Source: Candidatus Rokuibacteriota bacterium (GTDB lineage Bacteria; Methylomirabilota; Methylomirabilia; Rokubacteriales; CSP1-6). Taken from it: a stretch of 5,890 nt of DNA. The position numbers were made by a program, and so were the translations under genes. This document shows, in pieces, positions 1-5,595 of the stretch. Every line of letters begins with the position of its first letter. The stretch's first letter is position 1. The notes under the pieces were generated by a model. That model had not been told where the DNA came from. It did no database searches and was given only the letters and a program-made list of their open reading frames with translations. The DNA lies in NCBI GenBank assembly GCA_016206385.1, contig JACQRS010000163.1, forward strand, positions 1 through 5,890, in the 5' to 3' direction.

Positions 1-918
1 CCCTGCCACTCTGGTGAGCTTGGGAATGACCTCCAGGTGCCAGTGGAAGTAGTCCGTCGCCGGATCCTTCAGGGGTGCCGTGTGGAGCATGAAGTTGAAC
101 GGCGGATCCAGAAGGACCCGGTTCATCCGCCGGAGCAGCTCCCCCATGGTCCGGGCCAAGGCATCCGCCTCCTCCTCGCTGATCTCTTCGTAGGCGGAGC
201 GGTGGGTCTTGGGGAGAACCCAGGCCTCGAAAGGGAAGCGTGGCGCGAAGGGGGCCAGGGCGATGAAGCCGTCCTCCTCCAAGATGATGCGGCCGCTCCC
301 CTGCCGCTCCTGTCTGACGATGTCGCACCACACGCAGCGCTCTTTGAGCTTGAAGTAGCGGGCCGCTCCCCCCACCTCTTCCTGGACCATGATGGGGACG
401 ATGGGTGTGGCGATGAGCTGTGAGTGAGGGTGCTCCAGCGAGGCGCCGGCAGCCTCGCCGTGGTTCTTGAAGATCAGCACGTACTCAAAGCGGGGGTCCT
501 TCTTCAAGTCCGCAATGCGCTCGCGATAGATGCGGAAGACCTCCCCCACGGCCGAGCCGGGAAGGCTCGCGAGCGTGGCGTGATGGTCAGGGGTCTCGAT
601 GATCACTTCGTGGGCGCCGATCCCGCTCATCCGGTCGTAGAGTCCCTCGCCCGACGGTTCCAGCTCCCCTTCGACGCGCAGGGCCGGAAACTTGTTGGGC
701 ACCACGCGGAGCGACCAGCCCGGGCCGTTGGGAGCGCTGTCCGGGGCCCGCGACGCCTGGATCTCCGGCGGCGTGCTGGCCTCGTTTCCGGGACAAAACA
801 CGCACGGACCGCCCGTTGGCTTGACGGGCTGGGAGGCGAAGTCTGACGGCCGGCGGCTCCGCTCCGTCGAGATGATCACCCACCGCCCAACGACGGGGTC
901 TTTCCTCAGCTCAGGCAT
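1..918 (-). CDS. galT: GalT-family galactose-1-phosphate uridylyltransferase (3' end missing)
   Basis: The first 306 codons are present from ATG at 918-916; the frame stays open to the left edge, so the C-terminus is cut off. The family transfers UMP between UDP-glucose and galactose 1-phosphate in the Leloir pathway through a uridylylated histidine in the cytoplasm. Visible motifs are CVFC (residues 39-42, probable zinc ligands), VVPNKFPAL (72-80), GAHEVIIETP (101-110), EHPHSQ (162-167) with H165 the expected nucleotidylated histidine, a second pair CVWC (195-198), and FHWHLEVIPKL (291-301). The missing part is probably only a few dozen residues, judged from the usual position of the HWHLE motif. 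The gene overlaps the gpsA stop by 8 nt (911-918) and is the fourth gene of the pgsA operon. A weak GAGGG-like ribosome site lies upstream. Some relatives act on ADP-glucose or other sugar phosphates, so family membership is firm but the exact substrate is inferred. Confidence 0.88.
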   Translation of the reverse strand, partial: MPELRKDPVVGRWVIISTERSRRPSDFASQPVKPTGGPCVFCPGNEASTPPEIQASRAPDSAPNGPGWSLRVVPNKFPALRVEGELEPSGEGLYDRMSGIGAHEVIIETPDHHATLASLPGSAVGEVFRIYRERIADLKKDPRFEYVLIFKNHGEAAGASLEHPHSQLIATPIVPIMVQEEVGGAARYFKLKERCVWCDIVRQERQGSGRIILEEDGFIALAPFAPRFPFEAWVLPKTHRSAYEEISEEEADALARTMGELLRRMNRVLLDPPFNFMLHTAPLKDPATDYFHWHLEVIPKLTRVAG

Positions 919-1957
919 GCCCGGACCCTCGCTCGGGAGATCTCACCAGCACCGGCTCCTCTTCCGGCCGTACGTCCCTCTCGAGGAGCGCGGCGAGCGC
1001 AGCCTGAGGCGATTTCTCCTGAAAGAGGACCGCACCGACCTCCTCGCAAATGGGCAGGGCCACGCCCACCCGGTGCGCCAGTCGGAGAGCGGATTCGGTG
1101 GTCTTCACCCCTTCAGCAACCATCCGGGTCTCGGCCTGGGCCTCCACCAGGCTCTTGCCCGCAGCCAGCGCCAGCCCGAGAGCCCGGTTTCGGCTGAGCG
1201 AGCCGGTGCAGGTCAACACCAAATCACCGAGCCCCGCCAGGCCCGCGAACGTGAGCGGCGAGGCCCCCAGCGCCACACCGAGCCGGCTGATCTCGGCAAG
1301 GCCGCGCGTGATGAGCGCAGCGCGAGCGTTCTCGCCGAGCCCCAGGCCATCCGAGATCCCGGTGGCAATGGCCATGATGTTCTTCAAGGCGCCGCCCAGC
1401 TCCACACCCACGACGTCTCGGTTGGTGTAGAGGCGGAACTCCCTGGACGCCAGGACCCGCTGAAGGCGGCTCGACAGATCCGGATCGGTCGACGCCACCA
1501 CCGCGGCGGTGGGGCGTCCCAGCGCCACCTCACGGGCAAAGGTCGGACCCGAGAGCACAGCCACCGGTGAGGTTGGCGCAAGCTCGGCCAGGATCTCCGA
1601 CATCCGTCGGGCCTCCACCGGGTCGAGCCCCTTCGTGGCCGAGAGCAGCGACACGCGAGGCCCGAGCCATGGTCGAGCGGCCTCAACCACAGAGGCAAAG
1701 ACATGAGACGGAACCGCAATAATCGCGAGCTCGGCCTCCTTCAGGGCCTCGTCCAGCGCTGAGGTCGGATGGACCTCGGACGGCACCGGAATCCCCGGGA
1801 GGTACCAGGCGTTTTCCAGGCGCGCCCGCACCAGTGCGGTCAGCTCGGCCTCGAAGATCCACAGCCGGGGCGCCATTCCCAGCCGGGTCAGGTGGAGGGC
1901 CAGGGCGGTTCCCCAGCTTCCCCCGCCCAGCACCGCTACCGCGCCGGGCCTGCTCAT
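911..1957 (-). CDS. gpsA: NAD(P)H-dependent glycerol-3-phosphate dehydrogenase
   Basis: This 348-residue cytoplasmic enzyme reduces dihydroxyacetone phosphate to sn-glycerol 3-phosphate, the backbone of phospholipids. The N-terminal Rossmann motif is GGGSWGTALA (11-20). Further signatures are ATKGLD (107-112, with K109), SGPTFAREV (136-144), GGALKNIMAIATGISDGLG (188-206, with catalytic-type K192), GLAGLGDLVLTCTG (239-252) and SLSRNR (253-258), the substrate-binding region. Length is normal for the family. ATG at 1957-1955 is chosen because it places the dinucleotide-binding motif directly after the start. The same frame stays open further upstream, but only by lying over plsY in another frame. 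The start overlaps the plsY stop as ATGA (1954-1957), which suggests translational coupling. A GGGAGAG stretch lies about 14 nt upstream, rather far for a Shine-Dalgarno site. The tail after about residue 330 is acidic and not conserved. Its product feeds both PlsY and PgsA, encoded just upstream. Confidence 0.96.
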   Translation of the reverse strand: MSRPGAVAVLGGGSWGTALALHLTRLGMAPRLWIFEAELTALVRARLENAWYLPGIPVPSEVHPTSALDEALKEAELAIIAVPSHVFASVVEAARPWLGPRVSLLSATKGLDPVEARRMSEILAELAPTSPVAVLSGPTFAREVALGRPTAAVVASTDPDLSSRLQRVLASREFRLYTNRDVVGVELGGALKNIMAIATGISDGLGLGENARAALITRGLAEISRLGVALGASPLTFAGLAGLGDLVLTCTGSLSRNRALGLALAAGKSLVEAQAETRMVAEGVKTTESALRLAHRVGVALPICEEVGAVLFQEKSPQAALAALLERDVRPEEEPVLVRSPERGSGHA

Positions 1958-2556
1958 GAGGCGGAAGCCCGCTCTCCCAGTTTCCGCTCGGTGCCGGCGA
2001 CGAGGCGGGCGAGGTTGTCTCGGTGGCGCGCCATCACGATCAGGACTGCCGCGACCGTCGCGACGAGCGCCTGGACCGGGTAGCCCAGCAGGAGCACGCC
2101 GATGGGCAGGCACGCTGAGGCGGTAAGCGAGGCCAGGGACACGTACCGGAAGGTCAGGGCCACGATGGCCCACACCAGGATGGCTGGTAGCGTCGCCAGC
2201 GGCACCAGGCGGAGGAAGGCGCCCAGCCCTGTGGCGACACCCTTGCCGCCTCGAAACCCGAGAAAGACCGACCAGCAGTTGCCGACGATGGCCAGGACCG
2301 CGCCCGCGGCTCCCCACCACAGCTCGGGGCCGATCGCCTCGGCGAGCCACACGGCCAGCCAGCCCTTGGCCGCGTCCCCGGCGAACGTCACGGCGGCCGG
2401 CCCCTTGCCGAGGGTCCGCAGCACGTTGGTGGCGCCGACATTGCCGCTGCCGTGGCGCCGGATGTCCACCCCGCCAGCGAGGCGGGCCACCAGGTAGCCC
2501 ACGGGCACCGCGCCCACGAGGTACACGAGGGCCAGCGCGAGGAGGCTCAGGGCCAT
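1954..2556 (-). CDS. plsY: Acyl-phosphate:glycerol-3-phosphate acyltransferase PlsY
   Basis: This 200-residue integral membrane enzyme transfers an acyl group from acyl-phosphate (made by PlsX, not in the window) to glycerol 3-phosphate, giving lysophosphatidic acid. All three family motifs are present: GSGNVGATNVLR (36-47), the glycine-rich phosphate-binding loop GFRGGKGVATG (100-110), and RHRDNLARLVAGTE (177-190) with H178, N181 and E190. RYVSLASL (137-144) is also typical. Hydrophobic stretches around residues 1-25, 53-75, 80-98, 115-135 and 140-175 fit a multi-spanning protein. One oddity is GNCWSVFL (92-99): from memory most homologues have GH rather than GN before motif 2. The ATG at 2556-2554 overlaps the end of pgsA by 10 nt and lacks a strong Shine-Dalgarno site, so coupled translation is likely. 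The stop overlaps the gpsA start by 4 nt. Identification is secure; the effect of the His to Asn change is unknown. Confidence 0.95.
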   Translation of the reverse strand: MALSLLALALVYLVGAVPVGYLVARLAGGVDIRRHGSGNVGATNVLRTLGKGPAAVTFAGDAAKGWLAVWLAEAIGPELWWGAAGAVLAIVGNCWSVFLGFRGGKGVATGLGAFLRLVPLATLPAILVWAIVALTFRYVSLASLTASACLPIGVLLLGYPVQALVATVAAVLIVMARHRDNLARLVAGTERKLGERASAS

Positions 2557-3134
2557 CGGTCTTGATCGCGCACCAGCGCGTGATAGTCGGCCTTCCGGAA
2601 AAACCGGACGAAGTAGTCGATGCCCGACACCACCGTCAGCGCCAGCGCGATCCAGAGGACCGCGCCGGACAGCCAGTGAAACGGGACCGACTCTGGAGGG
2701 ACTCCTTTCTCGAGAATCAGGAGCGTGATCGCCACGTACTGGCTCACGGTCTTGTACTTGCCGAGCGGGGAGGCCGGCACGATGACCCCGACCGACGCCG
2801 AAACGGCCCGGAGCCCGGTCACCGCCAGCTCGCGACCGACGATGACGAAGACCATCCAGGCCGGCACCGTTTCGATCTGCACTAGCGCCACCAGCGCGGC
2901 CGCCACCAGCAGCTTGTCCGCGACCGGATCCAGCAGCTTGCCGAGGGTGGTGACCTGGTTGCGGCGTCGCGCGATGAGGCCGTCGAGCCAGTCGGTGAGC
3001 GACGCGGCGACGAAGATGACGGCCGCGATGATGACATGCACCCGGGAGGAAGAGATGAGGAACATCACCACGAAGGGGACGAGGACGATGCGGACCAGCG
3101 TGAGGCCGATGGGGAGATTCACGATGTCATTCAA
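2547..3134 (-). CDS. pgsA: CDP-diacylglycerol-glycerol-3-phosphate 3-phosphatidyltransferase
   Basis: This 195-residue (from the TTG) membrane enzyme condenses CDP-diacylglycerol with glycerol 3-phosphate to form phosphatidylglycerol phosphate, the committed step to phosphatidylglycerol and cardiolipin. The CDP-alcohol phosphotransferase signature is complete: D48, D51, G52, A55, R56, G65, D69 and D73 in the spacing D-x2-DG-x2-AR-x8-G-x3-D-x3-D. NLPIGLTLVRI (6-16), GRELAVTGLR (100-109) and SPLGKYKTVSQ (122-132) are PgsA-like rather than generic. Hydrophobic segments lie near residues 11-27, 32-46, 74-88, 91-105, 132-142 and 155-172. The start is uncertain. TTG at 3134 and GTG at 3122 (giving MNLPIGLT, the common family N-terminus) both lack a ribosome site. 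An in-frame CTG at 3146 has GGGAGAG 9 nt upstream. It is the first gene after a strong promoter, and its stop lies inside plsY (10-nt overlap). Confidence 0.94.
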   Translation of the reverse strand: MNDIVNLPIGLTLVRIVLVPFVVMFLISSSRVHVIIAAVIFVAASLTDWLDGLIARRRNQVTTLGKLLDPVADKLLVAAALVALVQIETVPAWMVFVIVGRELAVTGLRAVSASVGVIVPASPLGKYKTVSQYVAITLLILEKGVPPESVPFHWLSGAVLWIALALTVVSGIDYFVRFFRKADYHALVRDQDRWP

Positions 3135-3155
3135 CGTAAGAACCAGGTGCGGGGG

Positions 3156-3162
3156 CTCTCCC
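3156..3162 (-). promoter_or_regulatory. Possible Shine-Dalgarno site bearing on the pgsA start
   Basis: GGGAGAG on the minus strand is the only good match to the 16S rRNA tail in the pgsA leader. It lies 9 nt before an in-frame CTG (3146-3144), but 21 nt before TTG (3134) and 33 nt before GTG (3122). If functional it favours a rare CTG start adding four residues to the TTG form. Part of it can be hidden in a small stem at about 3153-3169. Confidence 0.35.
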
Positions 3163-3187
3163 GAGACCCATGGAACAGCCGCGAACC

Positions 3188-3216
3188 ATTATGCGGTCCG
3201 CCCAGGGTGATGTCAA
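3188..3216 (-). promoter_or_regulatory. Sigma-70-type promoter for pgsA-plsY-gpsA-galT
   Basis: On the minus strand a perfect -35 box TTGACA (3216-3211) is followed after exactly 17 nt by CATAAT (3193-3188), one mismatch from the TATAAT consensus. In such GC-rich DNA this combination is unlikely by chance, and it lies just upstream of the first gene of an overlapping operon. Transcription should begin at about 3182-3180, leaving a leader of about 45-50 nt before pgsA. No operator was recognised. Confidence 0.87.
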
Positions 3217-3253
3217 GGAAAGCCCCGAGGCCGGAGCCGCGTCTCATCGGGGC
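3215..3253 (-). terminator. Terminator-like hairpin after comB
   Basis: On the minus strand GCCCCGA (3253-3247) pairs perfectly with TCGGGGC (3228-3222). The intervening 18 nt can form an inner GGC-TCCG-GCC stem next to the 3' arm. The tail is TTTCCTT (3221-3215), so the U-run is interrupted and intrinsic termination may be partial. The 5' arm lies in the last codons of comB, and its TGA stop is in the loop, so ribosomes finishing comB could interfere with folding. A competing GGGG-AACAG-CCCC stem (3262-3249) shares part of the 5' arm. Confidence 0.5.
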
Positions 3254-3981
3254 TGTTCCCCCGCGGATCGCGTGACGACGCCGTGCTCCAGCACCGGGAC
3301 ATCGGGATAGACGCTCAGGGCCAGACACGGCGCAAGATCCGGGCCACGGCCGCGGCGGACCAGCTCTCGGGCCCAGGCCGAGTCCGTGAGGAGGCGACCC
3401 AACTGGTGGCGGTAGTCAACGGCCACGAGCCGGCAGGCGCGGGCAGCGTCGCTCAGCTCCAACCGGGCTCCCCGATCGGTGAGCGCCTCAAGGAGCAGGC
3501 CTGCACAGACGGTGTCTTCCAACGACAGGGTTCCCGACTCGCCCGAGCAGACCAGGGTGAGGTCCCGTCCCTCGGCCATCACCCACGCGGCCACGGCCTC
3601 CAGGTTCACCAGCCCGCCGACCGCCGTGGCAGCCGCCATCGAAGCCGCGGCGAGCGCCTGGGTGCCGTTGGTCGTCGTGAAGATCACAATCCTGTCCCTG
3701 ACGCGCTCGGGCGTGTACTCGAGCGGGGAGTTTCCCAGATGAAAGCCCGCAATCGGCTCTCCCCCCCGCTCCCCTCCCAGGAGGACCTCGCCCCGCGGAA
3801 AGTCGTTGGCGCGCCCCCGGGCCGCTTCGGCAGTCAGCACCGGGATCACAAGCCGGCAGCCGTTGGCCAGGGCGGTGACGATTGTGGTGGAGGCGCGGAA
3901 CACGTCAATGACGACCGCGCTCTGGCCCCGGAGGCTATCCGGCGAGAGGTCGCCCGACGTCAACACCACGTGGGCGTGCAT
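3244..3981 (-). CDS. comB: ComB-family phosphatase (2-phosphosulfolactate phosphatase-like)
   Basis: This 245-residue, probably cytoplasmic, Mg-dependent phosphatase belongs to the ComB family, which dephosphorylates 2-phosphosulfolactate to sulfolactate in coenzyme M and sulfolactate pathways. Family blocks occur in order: VVIDVFRASTTIVTALANG (23-41), LLGGERGGEPIAGFHLGNSP (67-86), FTTTNGTQAL (101-110), CSGESGTLSLEDTVCAG (145-161) with the ED pair, and a C-terminal DLAPCLALSVYPDVPVL (215-231). Length is usual. The ATG at 3981-3979 has AGGA 10 nt upstream. The gene lies 85 nt after argG with no recognisable promoter, so read-through is likely. Its end merges with a terminator-like hairpin. No ComA, ComC or sulfopyruvate genes are near, and bacteria without coenzyme M often carry this family, so the true substrate is open. 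Family assignment is strong; the reaction is inferred. Confidence 0.86.
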   Translation of the reverse strand: MHAHVVLTSGDLSPDSLRGQSAVVIDVFRASTTIVTALANGCRLVIPVLTAEAARGRANDFPRGEVLLGGERGGEPIAGFHLGNSPLEYTPERVRDRIVIFTTTNGTQALAAASMAAATAVGGLVNLEAVAAWVMAEGRDLTLVCSGESGTLSLEDTVCAGLLLEALTDRGARLELSDAARACRLVAVDYRHQLGRLLTDSAWARELVRRGRGPDLAPCLALSVYPDVPVLEHGVVTRSAGEQPR

Positions 3982-3993
3982 CGGAGTTCGATC

Positions 3994-4018
3994 CTGCGCC
4001 CCGCTGCTCCGGGCGCAG
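3994..4018 (-). repeat. GC-rich inverted repeat in the comB leader
   Basis: Perfect 8-nt arms CTGCGCCC and GGGCGCAG flank a 9-nt loop. As RNA on the minus strand the stem ends next to the AGGA ribosome-site candidate of comB, and the loop begins with GGAG. A second pairing, GCTGC with GCAGC, competes with it. It could affect comB translation or act as an RNA-processing stem. There is no T-run, so it is not a standard intrinsic terminator. Confidence 0.5.
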
Positions 4019-4031
4019 CGGCAAGCGACCC

Positions 4032-4055
4032 GCGGGCGGGCGGCCGCCCACCCGC
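4032..4055 (-). repeat. Near-perfect 24-nt palindrome downstream of argG
   Basis: The axis lies between 4043 and 4044. Twelve positions on each side are complementary except one pair, which in minus-strand RNA becomes a G-U wobble. The RNA would fold as a very GC-rich stem (about 10 bp plus a forced small loop) 11 nt after the argG stop codon. No U-run follows, so it resembles a 3'-end stabilising or Rho-pausing stem more than an intrinsic terminator. A dimeric DNA-binding site is also possible. The remaining bases of the 85-nt gap show no promoter. Confidence 0.5.
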
Positions 4056-4066
4056 CGGCGAGCCGC

Positions 4067-5293
4067 TCAAGGCGTTGGAGTGCCCTGGCCCTCCGGCCCC
4101 CGCCCGCGGAGCGCGCGGATCTTGAGGCGAAGGGCCTGGAGGTTGATGAACCCCTCGGCGTCCTTCTGCCGGTAGACCTGATCGGCTTCGAAGGTGGCGA
4201 AGTCAGCTCGGTAGAGCGACCGAGGCGACCTCCGGCCCGCCACGATCACGTTCCCCTTGTAGAGCTTGAGCCTCACGGTCCCGGTCACCTCCGTCTGCGT
4301 TTCATCGATGAAGCGCTGAAGCGCCTCGCGCTCGGGGGCGAACCAGTAGCCGTAGTAGATCATCTCGGCGTACCGGGACACCAGGCTGTCGCGGAGGTGG
4401 AGGACCTCGCGGTCCAGGGTGAGGGATTCCAGCGCCCGATGAGCCGCGTGCAGGATGGTCCCCCCCGGTGTTTCGTACACGCCTCGCGATTTCATGCCCA
4501 CGTAGCGGTTCTCCACCAGGTCCACCCGACCGACCCCGTGCTCCCCGCCGAGCCGGTTCAGCCGATCCAAGAGCTCCACCGGGCCGAGCGCCTTGCCGTC
4601 CACCGCCACCGGCTCACCCGACTGGAAGGTGATCTCCACGTACACCGGGACATCCGGGGCTGATTCCGGGGAGTTTGTGAGGAGGAACATCTTCTCCGGG
4701 GGCTCGGCCCAGGGATCCTCGAGCACGCCACCCTCGTACGAGACATGGAACAGGTTCCGGTCGGTAGAGTACGGTCGCCCGGCGGTCACGGGCACGGAGA
4801 TGCCGTGCCGCTCGGCGAAGGCAAGCAGGGTGGAACGCGAGTTCAGGTCCCATTCCCGCCAGGGCGCGATCACCCCGAGCTGGGGAGCCAGCGCGGCGTA
4901 GGTCAGCTCGAAGCGCACCTGGTCATTTCCCTTGCCCGTCGCCCCGTGCGCCACGGCATCTGCGCGCTCGCGGAGCGCAATCTCCACCTGGCGCTTGGCG
5001 ATCAGCGGCCGGGCGATGGAGGTCCCCAGCAGGTATCCGCCCTCGTACACCGCGTTGGCCCGGAGCATGGGAAACACGTGGTTCCGAACAAACTCCTCGC
5101 GGAGGTCCTCGATAAACACCTGGGACGCGCCCGTCTTGAGCGCTCTGTCGCGGATGGTGAGAAGCTCCTCGCCCTGCCCCAGGTCGGCGCAGAAGGCAAT
5201 CACCTGGCAGCCGTAGCTTTCGATCAACCAGCGGAGGATGACCGAGGTGTCCAGGCCGCCCGAGTATGCGAGCACGACTTTGCGCGGGCTCAT
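4067..5293 (-). CDS. argG: Argininosuccinate synthase
   Basis: This complete 408-residue cytoplasmic enzyme uses ATP to join citrulline and aspartate into argininosuccinate, the penultimate step of arginine synthesis. The N-terminal ATP-pyrophosphatase loop is AYSGGLDTS (9-17). Other signatures are EGGYLLGTSIARPLIAK (84-100), HGATGKGNDQVRFE (116-129), STDRNLFHVSYEGGVLEDP (176-194), GRVDLVENRYVGMKSRG (255-271) and QKDAEGFINLQALRL (376-390). Length is normal. ATG at 5293-5291 is chosen because the nucleotide-binding loop normally begins within the first ten residues. No Shine-Dalgarno site is visible in the 14 nt separating it from the upstream small gene, so reinitiation after that gene is plausible. 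The C-terminal tail after about residue 394 is rich in Gly, Pro and Arg and unlikely to be conserved. ArgF, which makes its substrate citrulline, is encoded two genes upstream. Confidence 0.97.
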   Translation of the reverse strand: MSPRKVVLAYSGGLDTSVILRWLIESYGCQVIAFCADLGQGEELLTIRDRALKTGASQVFIEDLREEFVRNHVFPMLRANAVYEGGYLLGTSIARPLIAKRQVEIALRERADAVAHGATGKGNDQVRFELTYAALAPQLGVIAPWREWDLNSRSTLLAFAERHGISVPVTAGRPYSTDRNLFHVSYEGGVLEDPWAEPPEKMFLLTNSPESAPDVPVYVEITFQSGEPVAVDGKALGPVELLDRLNRLGGEHGVGRVDLVENRYVGMKSRGVYETPGGTILHAAHRALESLTLDREVLHLRDSLVSRYAEMIYYGYWFAPEREALQRFIDETQTEVTGTVRLKLYKGNVIVAGRRSPRSLYRADFATFEADQVYRQKDAEGFINLQALRLKIRALRGRGPEGQGTPTP

Positions 5294-5307
5294 CGCATTG
5301 GGGGCGC

Positions 5308-5595
5308 TCAGGGCTTGGCGGGGAGCGCGAAGGTCCCGTCCTTGGGGGACCCGGGAGCGGAGAAGGTGATCCGCTTGATCGTGAAGTAGGGGCAGAGGAC
5401 CACCCGCGCCTCTCCTCGCTCCCCATGGGCCGAGAGGCTCAGCCAGCTCTCCTTGGTCAGGCCGATGGCCCGGAGGCGGAACGCGGTGCCGTCATCCAGG
5501 AGCAGCTCCACCACGGGCGCGGCGATCTTGTGGTCCCGGCAGAACTGCTGGGCGCAGTCGAGGAACTGCCGCTCGAAGAACGTCCGGTCAAACAT
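5308..5595 (-). CDS. Unrecognised small protein between argF and argG
   Basis: I do not recognise this 95-residue protein. ATG at 5595-5593 follows a G-rich ribosome-site candidate about 5 nt upstream and overlaps the argF stop by 8 nt (5588-5595); the argG start is 14 nt past its stop. The frame continues upstream, but only as a shadow of argF. The N-terminal part (MFDRTFFERQFLDCAQQFC) looks helical and amphipathic. Residues 27-80 alternate like beta strands: VVELLLDDGTAFRLRAIGL, then WLSLSAHG, then ARVVLCPYFTIKRITF. This resembles a small beta-barrel in outline, but that is inference from pattern alone. There are two Cys in the helix and one in the LCPYF block, with no metal motif, signal peptide or membrane segment. 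Co-translation with argF and argG suggests a link to arginine synthesis. The overlap, codon use like its neighbours and plausible protein pattern support a real gene. Confidence 0.78.
   Translation of the reverse strand: MFDRTFFERQFLDCAQQFCRDHKIAAPVVELLLDDGTAFRLRAIGLTKESWLSLSAHGERGEARVVLCPYFTIKRITFSAPGSPKDGTFALPAKP

Larger units (their letters stand above)
3135..3243 (-). other. 109-nt intergenic junction between comB and pgsA
   Basis: This gap separates two transcription units on the same strand. In transcription order it holds most of a terminator-like hairpin overlapping the comB stop, a short T-rich run, a near-consensus promoter whose -35 box begins at the end of that run, and a leader of about 45-50 nt before pgsA. 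The leader contains a 14-codon open frame (3171-3127) and a small GGGTCT/AGAGCCC stem (about 3153-3169). It is more AT-rich at the promoter than the surrounding DNA, as expected for a real intergenic control region. Confidence 0.8.

Noticed and set aside
692..1570. Long plus-strand open frame of 292 codons, and many others on the plus strand across the window (for example 3283-4125, 3806-4663, 4745-5389)
   Set aside because: They lie opposite conserved minus-strand genes, their translations are low-complexity and rich in Arg, Gly and Pro, and none shows a recognisable motif. High G+C content produces such antisense frames.
1958..2350. Possible N-terminal extension of GpsA, since the frame stays open to 2350
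   Set aside because: The extra 131 codons lie over plsY in another frame and are Arg/Gly/Pro-rich without motifs. ATG at 1957 puts the dinucleotide-binding motif at residues 11-16, the normal place.
3131..3328. 65-codon minus-strand frame spanning the comB end and the pgsA leader
   Set aside because: It covers the comB end out of frame, then the terminator-like hairpin and promoter. Its product has no recognisable pattern, so a control region is the better reading.
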